DNA from: Actinoplanes campanulatus
GTDB lineage: Bacteria; Actinomycetota; Actinomycetes; Mycobacteriales; Micromonosporaceae
Assembly: GCF_014647795.1 (NCBI RefSeq)
Contig: NZ_BMPW01000018.1
Span: forward strand, 171,343 to 235,342
Direction: 5' to 3'
DNA length: 64,000 bases
The notes under the pieces were generated by a model. That model was given only the letters and a program-made list of their open reading frames with translations. It was not told the origin of the DNA and did not search any database. Shown in pieces: positions 42,324-50,554 of the stretch; the stretch's first letter is position 1, and the number at the start of each line of letters is the position of its first letter. Made by a program: the position numbers and the translations under genes.

Positions 42324-42848
42324 GTGGTGCGCGAGCGGGTGACCCGGATTGCCCGGCGGTACGCGCCGCACGAGCACCGGCCGCTGGACGGCTATCTGGT
42401 CGCCATGGGCGCCTTCGGTGCGATGACCGGGGTCCTGGCGGCGGCCGCCAAACTCAGCGGCCGCCCGATACCGGAGCGGCCGGCCATGTCCGATGTGGCG
42501 CTGCTCTCCATCGCCACCCACAAGCTCAGCCGGCTGGTCGCCAAGGACGCGGTGACCAGCCCGCTGCGCGCCCCGTTCACCCGGTACGCGGAGCCGGCAG
42601 GCGCGGCCGAGCTCAACGAGGAGGTGCGCGACGAGGGCAGCTCGGTGCGGCACGGGATCGGTGAGCTGATCACCTGCCCGTTCTGTCTGGCCGTCTGGGT
42701 CGCCACCGGGCTGACCGGTGGGCTGGTGCTGTCACCCCGGCTGACCCGGCTGGCGGCCACCGCGCTGACCGCCACGGCCGTCTCGGACTTCCTCCAGATG
42801 GCCTACTCGATCGCCAAGGAGAAGGCGGAGCGCATCGGCCGGGAGTAG
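42324..42848 (+). CDS. DUF1360 family membrane protein
   Basis: The protein has 174 residues. Conserved DUF1360 features are LSIATHKLSRLVAKDAVTSPLRAPFT and GELITCPFCLAVWVATG, with hydrophobic helices on either side. The CPFC motif could bind metal or redox-cycle. Homologues in Gram-positive bacteria are called sporulation-related but their role is unclear. GTG 42324 overlaps nothing and follows DUF6158 directly. Confidence 0.88.
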   Translation: MVRERVTRIARRYAPHEHRPLDGYLVAMGAFGAMTGVLAAAAKLSGRPIPERPAMSDVALLSIATHKLSRLVAKDAVTSPLRAPFTRYAEPAGAAELNEEVRDEGSSVRHGIGELITCPFCLAVWVATGLTGGLVLSPRLTRLAATALTATAVSDFLQMAYSIAKEKAERIGRE

Positions 42849-42855
42849 ATCCGGG

Positions 42856-43056
42856 TCAGACGTGGATGGCACGCAGCGCCTCGGCGGCCTCGTCCTGGGC
42901 GTACTCGCCCTCGGGCAGGGCGTCGATGCGGGTCATGGCGGCCGCCGGAAGGTCCGCGGCGATCGCTCGCCGGCGCAGGTCTCCGCTGGTCAGCCGCTCC
43001 TGAGCGTCGTAGGCGGCGTCCAGGAAGGTGTCCAGCTCTCGGATGTCGTCGGTCAC
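42856..43056 (-). CDS. DUF2795-like small protein
   Basis: The 66 residues (LRRRAIAADLPAAAMTRIDALPEGEYAQDEAAEALRAI) resemble DUF2795, a small helical family of actinobacteria and archaea with the pattern LPExEYxxxDEAxxAL. The start GTG 43056 is preferred over the frame extension to 43089. It is convergent with the DUF1360 gene with a 7-bp gap. Function is unknown. Confidence 0.65.
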   Translation of the reverse strand: MTDDIRELDTFLDAAYDAQERLTSGDLRRRAIAADLPAAAMTRIDALPEGEYAQDEAAEALRAIHV

Positions 43057-43379
43057 GGCGGGTGAACTACCCGGGGTGGGCGCGGCCAAACCCGCGAGCG
43101 GTGATCCAGGTCACAGATGCTAACGGAATCATGCGACGGTGCCGACGGTTGTGTACGGATGCCGGTGTGCCCAGTGTCCCCGGGCCTCACCCATAGCCTG
43201 CACGGAATACCGCAAGCGGTTGTCCCCACGCATGTGGGGGCGATTCGACCGTTCGGCTGGAGCCGTGTTGAGCCACTCGCCGCGAGGCGACCTGCACACC
43301 GGCCTCCGCGTCCGCCCTCCCGGTCTCACCGGGAGGGCGTCGCGGTTTTCCGGGCCACTTGTGGGGTATCCGACCGCAC
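43057..43379. other. Intergenic region with a CRISPR-repeat-like sequence
   Basis: These 323 bp contain no convincing gene. A 29-30 bp sequence like a type I-E CRISPR repeat is at 43218-43247. An 8-bp stem (CCCTCCCGG...CCGGGAGGG) lies at about 43316-43338. Confidence 0.45.
43218..43247 (+). repeat. Solitary type I-E CRISPR-repeat-like unit
   Basis: The core GTCCCCACGCATGTGGGG forms the CCCCAC/GTGGGG stem, with the flanks (GGTT before, GCGATTCG after) and total length of actinobacterial type I-E repeats. A weakly similar stretch (GGTTTTCC...TGTGGGG..ATCCGACCG) lies at 43344-43376, about 125 bp away, near two repeat-spacer periods. No cas gene and no regular array are present in the window. 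Confidence 0.45.
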
Positions 43380-43685
43380 ATGACCGACGATCGCATCAGG
43401 CGGCGCGCCGCTGATCTGCTTCCGGAAGAGGCCGTGACCGGCAGCGCCGACCCGGAAGCCCAGGCCGAGGCGGTGCTCGCCGAATCCGGCGAACGTGTGG
43501 ACGACCCCGGAGCGGCCCCTGACTCGTTCCTCGAAAAACGTCGTTCTGACGAGACGGTTTATTCCGGCAACACCCCCCCATTAGGGGCACCTCGTGGCGC
43601 GCTTTTCCGGATAGACGTGGCAATATCCCTCGGGTGTCCGCACCGAAACGCCGTGTCCCGGCCGCGCAGCGTGGCGCCCGGCTGA
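43380..43685 (+). CDS. Small acidic protein, possibly frameshifted at its C terminus
   Basis: The N-terminal 60 residues (RIRRRAADLLPEEAVTGSADPEAQAEAVLAESGERVDDP) resemble a short actinobacterial family of about 70 residues. After RRSDETV the frame continues for another 40 residues unlike the family and overlaps the next gene by 52 bp. A run of seven C at 43573-43579 lies just before; with one C fewer the frame would stop within two codons (TAG). Either the tail is real or the homopolymer hides an indel. Cytoplasmic, function unknown. Confidence 0.55.
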   Translation: MTDDRIRRRAADLLPEEAVTGSADPEAQAEAVLAESGERVDDPGAAPDSFLEKRRSDETVYSGNTPPLGAPRGALFRIDVAISLGCPHRNAVSRPRSVAPG

Positions 43686-44452
43686 CCCGGCGCACCCCCG
43701 CCGATGGCACGATCCAGCTGTCCCGCCGTGGGAGCGCCCGGCGCTCGCCCCGGTTCTCCGGAGCGCCGTCCGCCGGTCCGCACCCGGTGGAACTGGCCGG
43801 GCTGCTGCACGAGCTGACCGTCCGGCTGCTCTCCGCCGACTCGCTCACCCAGGCGCTCGACCGGCTCGCCACGTTCGCGGCCGGGGCGCTGCCAGGTGTG
43901 GTCCGCTGCTCGGTCGCCCTGATCGGTGAGGGCGGGCCGCTCACCGGGGCCGCCGCCGGCTCCGCGGGCGAGACCTTCGATCAGCTTCAGTACGCGGGAA
44001 GCGCCGGCCCGGGTCTGGAAGCGGCCCGCACACGTTCCGTGGTGACCTCCGCGGACCTCCCGGGCGACGAGCGCTGGCCGCAGCTGCACGCCGCGGCCCG
44101 GGCCGACGGGCTGGCGGCGGTTGCCGCGGTCCCGATGGACGTGCGGCGCAGCGCGGTCGGGGCGCTCAGCGTCTACCCGGATCGGGCCGGTGAGGTGAGC
44201 CCCGAGGTGCTGGTGACCGCGATGGCGCTGGCCGGGCAGGCGGAGGTGCTGCTCGGTGAGCTGCACCGGCGGGAGGCGCTCACCGAGGGCGCCGAGGTGG
44301 ACCGCGCGGTCGGTGTGATCATCGCGCAGCGCGGCTGCGGCGTGCAGGAGGCCTACGCCGTCCTCCAGGAGAGCGCCCAGCGTCTCGGCCTCGACCGATC
44401 CACCGTCGCGGGCCGCCTGGTCGCCGCAGCCGCCCGGAATGCGGGAACCTAG
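43634..44452 (+). CDS. GAF-ANTAR regulator (putative antiterminator)
   Basis: The protein has 272 residues. After a basic N terminus (about 1-50) comes a GAF domain (HELTVRLLSADSLTQALDRLATFAAGALPG...VGALSVYP), then the ANTAR domain (VDRAVGVIIAQRGCGVQEAYAVLQESAQRLGLDRSTVAGRLV). ANTAR binds tandem-hairpin RNA and prevents termination, and GAF supplies ligand control. GTG 43634 has TATCCC 6 nt upstream and no ribosome site, consistent with a leaderless message. It ends against the MhuD-like gene with a 4-bp overlap. Confidence 0.88.
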   Translation: MSAPKRRVPAAQRGARLTRRTPADGTIQLSRRGSARRSPRFSGAPSAGPHPVELAGLLHELTVRLLSADSLTQALDRLATFAAGALPGVVRCSVALIGEGGPLTGAAAGSAGETFDQLQYAGSAGPGLEAARTRSVVTSADLPGDERWPQLHAAARADGLAAVAAVPMDVRRSAVGALSVYPDRAGEVSPEVLVTAMALAGQAEVLLGELHRREALTEGAEVDRAVGVIIAQRGCGVQEAYAVLQESAQRLGLDRSTVAGRLVAAAARNAGT

Positions 44453-44754
44453 CTCTTCTCCACCTGCTGGACCACCTCGAACTCCAGGAGGCTGGCGCCG
44501 GTCGCTACGGGCTTGGCACGCTCGCCGGCGTGTGCGGCCTTGGCGTCGCCGTTCGCCCAGTTCTGGAAGGCTTCCTCGCTCTCCCAGCGCGTGTACACGA
44601 AGTAGCGGGTCTCGCCGGCGACCGGGCGCAGCAGCTCGAAGCCGAGGAAACCGGGCGAGTTCTCGACCGCGCCGTGCCGGGCGGCGAACCGCTTCTCCAG
44701 TTCGGGGCCGGCGCCCTCGGGGACCTCGATCGCGTTGATCTTCACAACAGCCAT
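44449..44754 (-). CDS. mhuD: MhuD-type haem-degrading monooxygenase (ABM fold)
   Basis: The protein has 101 residues, close in length and sequence to mycobacterial MhuD. The residues that bind and ruffle haem there are all present and at the same positions: Asn7 (VKINAIEV), Trp66 (NWANGD) and His75 (AAHAGE). IsdG-type enzymes open the haem ring to release iron. It is a single-gene unit, and no haem transporter is next to it. Antibiotic-biosynthesis monooxygenase is the broader family alternative. Confidence 0.88.
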   Translation of the reverse strand: MAVVKINAIEVPEGAGPELEKRFAARHGAVENSPGFLGFELLRPVAGETRYFVYTRWESEEAFQNWANGDAKAAHAGERAKPVATGASLLEFEVVQQVEKS

Positions 44755-44839
44755 GTGGTCACGCTACTGCGCCTGCCTGGGAAGGCGGCGAAGGCGGGGG
44801 TACGGGCGGGTGCTCCCACCCGTACCCCGAAGGTTTGAT

Positions 44840-46474
44840 CTAAGCGGGACCGTCGCCGGTGGCCTGGAGCTCGTCCTCGGCGCGGGCCTGCTGCGCGGAG
44901 CGCTGCGAGAGCGGCAGCTCCGGCAGGAAGAAGACCACGATCAGGCCGAGGATCATCACGAAGAACGCGATCAGGTAGACGACGTGCACGCTCTCGGCGA
45001 AGCCGACCTTGAACGGGTGGGCGATCACGTCGGAGAGCCGGCTCAGGAACGACGTGTCGGCGAGGCCGGCGCCGCCCATGGCGGTCTTGAGCAGTTCGCC
45101 CTGGGCCGGGTCGGAGGCCAGCGCCTGCTGGAACTCGGGTGTCGCCCGGGCCGAGGCGTAGGCGTCCCTGATGTTGCCGGGCAGCACGTTGAACAGCACC
45201 GACAGGAAGACCGCGGTGCCGAGCGTGCCACCCATCGAGCGGAAGAAGGTGACCGCGCCGGTGGCGGTGCCGATCTCCCGGGGCGAGACGGCGTTCTGCA
45301 CGGCGGTGATCATCGGCTGCATGTTGCTGCCCAGGCCGAGGCCCATCAGCACCATGACCAGCATGGTCCGCCAGAGCGGGGTGTCCGCGCCGATCAGCGA
45401 GAAGAGGAACAGCGCGACGACCATGAAGACGCTGCCGACGATCGGGAAGATGCGGTAGCGGCCGGTCTTCGAGATCAGCTGGCCGGAGATGATCGAGCCA
45501 CCCATGATGCCGACGACGAACGGGATCATCTGGAGACCGGCCAGCGTGGCCGAGGAGCCCTTCACGATCTGGAGGTAGAGCGGGACGGTCATCAGGCCGC
45601 CGAACATCGCCATGCCGAGGATGGTGCTGGCGCTGACGCCGACCGCGACGGTGCGCTTGCTCAGCAGGGCGAGCGGCAGTAGGGCCTCGTCCTTGTAGGC
45701 CCGCTCGGCCAGCACGAAACCGATCAGGCCGACCACGCCGATCACGTAGCAGAGGATCGAGCGGCCGGAGGTCCAGCCCCAGTCCCGGCCCTGCTCGGCG
45801 ACGGTCAGCAGCGGCACCAGGCCGAGGATCAGGGTGAGCGCGCCGGGCCAGTCGATCCGGTGGTCGACACGGTGGTGCGGCAGGTGCAGCACCCGGGCGA
45901 CGACCGCCATGGCGGCCAGGCCGATCGGCACGTTGAGGTAGAACACCCAGCGCCAGCCGTCGGTCCAGAGGATCTGGTCGGCGCCCGCGAAGAAGCCGCC
46001 CAGGATCGGGCCGAGGACGCTCGCGGTTCCGAAGACGGCCAGGAAGAAGCCCTGATACTTGGCACGCTCACGGGGCGGAACGATGTCACCGATGATCGCC
46101 AGAGCGAGCGACATCAGGCCACCGGCGCCGAGACCCTGAATGGCCCGGAAGGCGGCCAGCTGCCACATGTTGTCGGACAGGCCGCACAGGAACGAGCCGA
46201 GGATGAAGATGCCGATGGCGAGCAGGAAGAAGGGCCGCCGGCCGTAGATGTCGGAGAGCTTGCCGTACAGCGGCGTGGAGATGGTCGAGGTGATCAGGAA
46301 GGCAGTGGTGGCCCAGGCCTGCAGGTCGAAGCCTTGCAGGTCGTCGGCGATGGTCCGGGTCGCCGTCGCCATGATCGTCTGATCGAGCGCGGCGAGGAAC
46401 ATGCCCATCATCAGCCCGCCGAGGATCGTCAGGATCTGGCGGTGGGTGAACTCCACCGGTTTGGCGTGAGTCAC
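44840..46474 (-). CDS. DHA2 family MFS drug exporter (EmrB/QacA type)
   Basis: The protein has 544 residues and about 14 hydrophobic segments. Motif A is visible as GKLSDIYGRRPFFLL and motif C as LGPILGGFFAG; LDQTIMATATRTIADDL in helix 1 is the DHA2 hallmark. It exports toxic compounds by proton antiport. The GTG start overlaps the stop of the MarR gene (GTGA), so regulator and pump are translated together. Substrates are unknown. Confidence 0.92.
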   Translation of the reverse strand: MTHAKPVEFTHRQILTILGGLMMGMFLAALDQTIMATATRTIADDLQGFDLQAWATTAFLITSTISTPLYGKLSDIYGRRPFFLLAIGIFILGSFLCGLSDNMWQLAAFRAIQGLGAGGLMSLALAIIGDIVPPRERAKYQGFFLAVFGTASVLGPILGGFFAGADQILWTDGWRWVFYLNVPIGLAAMAVVARVLHLPHHRVDHRIDWPGALTLILGLVPLLTVAEQGRDWGWTSGRSILCYVIGVVGLIGFVLAERAYKDEALLPLALLSKRTVAVGVSASTILGMAMFGGLMTVPLYLQIVKGSSATLAGLQMIPFVVGIMGGSIISGQLISKTGRYRIFPIVGSVFMVVALFLFSLIGADTPLWRTMLVMVLMGLGLGSNMQPMITAVQNAVSPREIGTATGAVTFFRSMGGTLGTAVFLSVLFNVLPGNIRDAYASARATPEFQQALASDPAQGELLKTAMGGAGLADTSFLSRLSDVIAHPFKVGFAESVHVVYLIAFFVMILGLIVVFFLPELPLSQRSAQQARAEDELQATGDGPA

Positions 46475-46944
46475 GCAGGCTCCCGTGGGGGTGTGGTCGG
46501 GTCGGTGCGCAGCAGCGCCTCGACCGCGTGGTTGAACTCTTCGAACAGATCCGTGAAGGCGGTGATCCGCTCGGCCGGCCAGTCGGCGAGGGCCCGCTCG
46601 AGCATCGCCGCACGGGCTTCCCGCACCCGCTCGCACGCCTGCACCCCGGCCTCGGTGACGGCCAGCCGCGAGGCACGGCCGTCCGCCGGATCCGCCTCCC
46701 GGCGGGCCAGGCCGGCCTTGACGAGCTGAGCGGCCTGGCGGCTGACCGTCGAGGGATCGGCCTGCTTGAACTCCGCGAGATCGGTGACTCGCATCGGGCC
46801 CATCGCACGCAACGGCGGCAGCAGCATCAGCGCGGAGAACTCGGCGCCGAGATCCCCGGTCTTGAACATGCCCCGGAATCGCGCGCCCATCCGGACCAAC
46901 CGCACGATCTCGTCGCCGAGGCGGGTGGATTCCTGCTCATGCAC
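46471..46944 (-). CDS. MarR family transcriptional regulator
   Basis: The protein has 157 residues. The winged helix is seen as MRVTDLAEFKQADPSTVSRQAAQLVKAGLARREADPADGRASRLAVTEAG. Start GTG 46944 has GGAGG 6 nt upstream; codons up to 46998 would run through the operator region. It precedes and overlaps the DHA2 exporter gene, the standard layout for a repressor that controls its own operon in response to the exported compound. Confidence 0.92.
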   Translation of the reverse strand: MHEQESTRLGDEIVRLVRMGARFRGMFKTGDLGAEFSALMLLPPLRAMGPMRVTDLAEFKQADPSTVSRQAAQLVKAGLARREADPADGRASRLAVTEAGVQACERVREARAAMLERALADWPAERITAFTDLFEEFNHAVEALLRTDPTTPPREPA

Positions 46945-46976
46945 TCCCGGCCTCCAGAGGTAATATGTGTGTAGCC

Positions 46977-46990
46977 TACAACTTGTTGTA
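46977..46990 (-). promoter_or_regulatory. Likely MarR operator
   Basis: TACAAC and GTTGTA are inverted around two bases, 33 bp upstream of the MarR GTG. TATTAC (minus strand, near 46959-46964) could be the -10 box. Spacing and symmetry suit a MarR dimer. Confidence 0.5.
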
Positions 46991-46994
46991 CGCC

Positions 46995-47594
46995 TCAATT
47001 ACCTCTGAGCCGCCATACCCCGGTGACCATTGACTCGGTGTCCTCGAGAGCGGCCGGGACCGGCACGACGTATTCGGTGACCAGGTCGAAGAGGTGCCCG
47101 GGGAAGAAGCCGCGGCCCGGGTCGCCGACCAGCACGGTCGCGCCCGCCCGGCGGGCCGCGCGCAGGGTGGCGACCATCTTCGGGGTGACCGTGGGGCTGT
47201 AGAAGACGTCCCCGGCGAGCACCACCTGCGGTTCGTCGAGGTGGCCCACCAGGGACAGGCCGTTCGCCGACGCGTTGCGGTTGGCGGCCTCGACGGCGGC
47301 CGGATCGATGTCCGTCACGGCCACCGCGGCGGCGCCGCAGTGGGCGGCGGCGATCGCGGCCACCCCGGAGCCGGTGGCCACGTCGAGCACGCGGCGGCCG
47401 GCCACCTCGTGCGGATGGTCCAGAAGGAAACGGGCCAGCGCCTGGCCGCCGGCCCAGGCGAACGCCCAGAACGGGGGCGGCAGGTCGCTACGGAACTCGC
47501 CGCCGGTCAGATCGAACAGGCCGACCGGGCGGTTCACCAGGAACAGGGAGATCTCCGGGGCCAGTGGCACCGGCGTCAGGGTGGTGGGTAGCAC
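46995..47594 (-). CDS. Class I SAM-dependent methyltransferase (ETFB/nicotinamide N-methyltransferase-like)
   Basis: The protein has 199 residues. SAM motif I is VLDVATGSGVAAIAAAHCGA, followed by the acidic motif VTDIDPAAVEAANRNASANG. The FWAFAWAGGQALARFLLDHP segment before motif I is typical of the lysine/protein N-methyltransferase 16 family. The acceptor could be a protein lysine or a small amine. GTG 47594 follows the winged-helix gene by 18 bp on the same strand, so they are likely one operon. Confidence 0.85.
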   Translation of the reverse strand: MLPTTLTPVPLAPEISLFLVNRPVGLFDLTGGEFRSDLPPPFWAFAWAGGQALARFLLDHPHEVAGRRVLDVATGSGVAAIAAAHCGAAAVAVTDIDPAAVEAANRNASANGLSLVGHLDEPQVVLAGDVFYSPTVTPKMVATLRAARRAGATVLVGDPGRGFFPGHLFDLVTEYVVPVPAALEDTESMVTGVWRLRGN

Positions 47595-47612
47595 CCCGTG
47601 ATTCTGCTTGTC

Positions 47613-48098
47613 CTACCTGATCGGCTGCGGGGTGCTCGCCATGATCAGTTTGGCGCGGTACTCGGCACGGGCCTCGGCGGCCCAGGGCGCGTCCTCGTCC
47701 TCCAGCAGCGGACGCGACGCCAGCACCTCGGCGGCGGCCAGCGGGCGGGTGGCCCGGTCCGCGGAACGGCCGGCCGCCACGGCGAGCAGCTGATCGAAGG
47801 TGGCGGCGTCGACGTGCACCCGATCGGGGTCCAGCCGGAACGTGCCCCGGCGGCCGGTGATCACCGACTCCCGGTCCCGGACGCCCGGCTCCAGACGGTC
47901 GCGCAGCACCGCCAGATCCGACTTGACCGTGGCCGGGGCGACGCCTAGCGTGTCGGCCAGCTCCACAAGCGACCGACCTCCGCACAGCGCCAGGAGCGCG
48001 AGCAGATGACGGGGCCGGGCGCCGCCGAAGTCCTCCCCGGAGAGGACGATGCCGCGGGTCCGGACCTCGATCGGGCCGAAGAGCTGGATGTCGAACAT
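47613..48098 (-). CDS. OmpR/SARP-type winged-helix protein without activation domain
   Basis: The protein has 161 residues. Residues 1-95 are a SARP-like winged helix (IQLFGPIEVRTRGIVLSGEDFGGARPRHLLALLAL...VKSDLAVLRDRLEPG). The remainder is only about 60 residues, so the BTAD repeats of a full SARP are missing or truncated. It may be a minimal DNA-binding regulator. ATG 48098 is chosen because the family N terminus begins there. It is followed closely by the methyltransferase gene and is divergent from the NarL-type regulator. Confidence 0.75.
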   Translation of the reverse strand: MFDIQLFGPIEVRTRGIVLSGEDFGGARPRHLLALLALCGGRSLVELADTLGVAPATVKSDLAVLRDRLEPGVRDRESVITGRRGTFRLDPDRVHVDAATFDQLLAVAAGRSADRATRPLAAAEVLASRPLLEDEDAPWAAEARAEYRAKLIMASTPQPIR

Positions 48099-48304
48099 GA
48101 TCCAGAACTCTGCTTGTCCGGCGTCCGTGGCGGCAAGCCCCAAAGCGAGGGGGTGTGTCGGCCGAACGACGGGGCATCCGGTCCGCTCGGAGGCAACCGG
48201 TCGTCGGCCGTACCGGCGGGCAGCCTGTTGGTAGGTCGGGCATTCCTTCGGGTAATCCTTAGACTGCGCGGAGCCCGACGGGGGCGGACTGAGGAAGGTG
48301 ACGT

Positions 48305-48973
48305 ATGGACAGCGACGAGGCGATCACGGTGCTCGTCGTCGATGGCCACCAGACCTTCGCCGAGTTGCTCGGGCACGCTTTGGCTGGTCAGCCCGATCTG
48401 CGCTGGGTCGGGCACGCCAGGACGGGAGCCGAGGCGATAAGTCTCGCGGCAGAGTTGCGACCCGATGTGATCGTGCTCGATCCCGAGCTGTCCGATGCGG
48501 ACGGCATCGCCATCGCCGAACTCATCCGGGTACGACAGCCGGATTCACGTGTGGTAATCCTCACTGCCAGCGAGGAACAGAGTCTGGTACGGCGGGCCAC
48601 CACCGCCGGGGCGGCCGGATTCCTCTCCAAAAACGGTGCGCTCGGTGACGTGCTGAACGCCTTGCGTACCGCGCACCGAGGCAGCATGACCGTCTCCACC
48701 GACATCCTGGCCCGGCTGCTGCGCAGCACCACACCGGCCACCGCCCCGCGCGGCGGCGTCGCCAACGGTGGTCTGACGGTCCGGGAGAACGAGGTGTTGC
48801 AGCTGATGGCGGCCGGTTTGGACGCCCGGACCGTGGCTCGCCGGCTGGGTATCAGCGTGCACACCTGCCGCGGATATCAGAAGGCCGTGCTCGCCAAACT
48901 GGGGGCGCACAGCCAGCTGGAGGCGGTCGCCATCGCCACCAGGCGCGGGCTCGTTCGACCTGACCCACGGTAA
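48305..48973 (+). CDS. NarL/FixJ-type response regulator
   Basis: The protein has 222 residues. The receiver domain has its phosphorylation site at Asp59 (VIVLDPEL) and conserved Lys in FLSKNGAL. The usual paired acidic residues near the N terminus are reduced to one (VVDGHQ, not DDH). The LuxR helix-turn-helix is LTVRENEVLQLMAAGLDARTVARRLGISVHTCRGYQKAVLAKLGAHSQLEA. ATG 48305 has GAGGAAGG upstream. No kinase gene is adjacent, so it is an orphan. Weak phosphorylation or atypical activation is possible. Confidence 0.9.
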   Translation: MDSDEAITVLVVDGHQTFAELLGHALAGQPDLRWVGHARTGAEAISLAAELRPDVIVLDPELSDADGIAIAELIRVRQPDSRVVILTASEEQSLVRRATTAGAAGFLSKNGALGDVLNALRTAHRGSMTVSTDILARLLRSTTPATAPRGGVANGGLTVRENEVLQLMAAGLDARTVARRLGISVHTCRGYQKAVLAKLGAHSQLEAVAIATRRGLVRPDPR

Positions 48974-49058
48974 ACATCCTTGTCACTCATCCGATAGGCG
49001 ATTCCTTACGTACTTCCATCGGGGGACATACCGAGGTTGCGCTGCAGGGAGGAATCGC

Positions 49059-50519
49059 GTGGACCGTACCGCCGCCGTCGGCTCATCTCCCGACTCGGCT
49101 GGAGCCGGGGCGGGGGAGGAGCGTACGGCTTCGGGGCTGCCGTTGCGGCGGCCCAAGAAACCACCGCTCGAACCGGAAGGGGAACCGGTCTCGTGGTTCG
49201 GCGGCGAGTCGGACACCGGCTCGCTCTCGTCGCCGGTCGCGGCACCGCCGCCCGAATCCGCGCCGTCGGAACCGTCGCCGCGTTCGGTGTCGTCGCCGCC
49301 CGCGTTCGGCCCCGCGTCGCCGGCCGGGCCGGGACGGACGTCCTTCGGCTTCAGTGACGGGCCGATCGGTCGATCCCGGACGGGGCGTGCGCCCGGTGAG
49401 GGCGACGCCGGCGGCGATGGGGAGCCGTCACGGCACCCGAAGCCGGCCGGCGGCTCGATGGGGGCGCTTGCGGCCGCCTCGGGTGCGCTGCCGGTGACGG
49501 ACGAGTTGCCCGCCCGCAGGCGGAGGAACCGCTCCGATGTGCCCTCCGAGGAGCTGCCCGTCGTGCGTACGACGGGGAATCCGGCGCCTTCCTTCCCGGA
49601 GCCGCCTGCCGCGGAGCCCTCGGCTTTCGCGGAACCGCCCGCGTGGGGCCCGATCGGGAGCCCGGCCGGGGAGACGTTCTGGAGTGGAGCGCGCGACCAG
49701 CGGCCCAACGAGCCGGCCGTCTGGAGCGAGACCCCGGCGTCCTCCGCCTCGGCGCCGCCCGCCGTCCGTCCGCGGCCGCGGCAGTCCCGGCTGGTCACCG
49801 CCGGCATGACGATGCTCGGCGTGGTGGCGCTGGCCGTCGTGGCGTTCACCGGCGTCGTCTACTACACCGGCGACGACAGCCAGATCAGCGACATGCTGCA
49901 GCTCGGGGACGACCAGCGGGTGGTGACCGGGCCGCTGGAGTCGCGGACCATCGCCACGTTCGAGATGCTGGCCGCCACCGACCGGGTGCGGTTGACCATC
50001 GCCGACCTGGGCACCGACATGTACCGGATCAGCGCGCCCGACAACGCCGGCATCCGGCCCAACGCCGAGTTCCGTGACGACCGGCTGCGGGTGGACGTGG
50101 CGCGGGACGAGACCGGCACCGGCGGCGAGGTGGAGGTCGTGCTGTCCGCGAAGGTGCGGTGGACCATCCGCTTCTCCGGCTACTCGGCCGAACGGATCGT
50201 CGACCTCAGCGAGGGACGGATCCGGGGTATCGAGATCGTCGGCGGCACCCGGCGGGCCGAGCTGACCCTGGCCGACGCCTCCGGCACGGTGCCCATGAAG
50301 ATCACCGGCGGGATCGAGGAGCTGATCCTGCGGGCGCCCAGCGGCAGCCCGGTCCGGGTGAAGGTCGGCGGTGGCGCCGGGACGGTGACGGCCGGCTCCA
50401 AAACGCTACGGAACGTGGCGCCCGGGTCCACGCTCACCCCGAAGGACTGGACCAGCGGCAACCGTTACGACGTCGACGCGGTCGCCCCGGTCACCCTGCT
50501 GACGGTCGAGACCGCCTGA
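49059..50519 (+). CDS. Membrane-anchored protein with disordered N terminus and beta-rich outer domain
   Basis: The protein has 486 residues. Residues 1-245 are Pro/Ser/Glu-rich with no predicted fold. One transmembrane helix (MTMLGVVALAVVAFTGVVYYTG) is at about 248-270. The outer domain of about 215 residues is rich in short beta strands (IRGIEIVGGTRRAELTLADASGTVPMKITGGIEELILRAPSG), as in DUF4097-like adhesin folds. GTG 49059 has GGGAGG 6 nt upstream. Function is not recognised. It may transmit an envelope signal, but nothing proves this. Confidence 0.75.
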   Translation: MDRTAAVGSSPDSAGAGAGEERTASGLPLRRPKKPPLEPEGEPVSWFGGESDTGSLSSPVAAPPPESAPSEPSPRSVSSPPAFGPASPAGPGRTSFGFSDGPIGRSRTGRAPGEGDAGGDGEPSRHPKPAGGSMGALAAASGALPVTDELPARRRRNRSDVPSEELPVVRTTGNPAPSFPEPPAAEPSAFAEPPAWGPIGSPAGETFWSGARDQRPNEPAVWSETPASSASAPPAVRPRPRQSRLVTAGMTMLGVVALAVVAFTGVVYYTGDDSQISDMLQLGDDQRVVTGPLESRTIATFEMLAATDRVRLTIADLGTDMYRISAPDNAGIRPNAEFRDDRLRVDVARDETGTGGEVEVVLSAKVRWTIRFSGYSAERIVDLSEGRIRGIEIVGGTRRAELTLADASGTVPMKITGGIEELILRAPSGSPVRVKVGGGAGTVTAGSKTLRNVAPGSTLTPKDWTSGNRYDVDAVAPVTLLTVETA

Positions 50520-50542
50520 CCTTCCCGGTCAGGCGGTCTCGA
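50506..50542. terminator. Bidirectional terminator overlapping the stop codon
   Basis: A perfect 16-bp stem (TCGAGACCGCCTGACC with its complement) with a 5-nt loop. The TGA of the preceding gene is in the left arm, and the convergent serA gene ends 13 bp beyond the right arm. Confidence 0.8.
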
Positions 50543-50554
50543 ACCGCTGAATCG

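Noticed and set aside
43117-43414. Several 60-90 codon frames on both strands around the CRISPR-like repeat
   Set aside because: They overlap one another on both strands, lack ribosome sites and show no family-like sequence.
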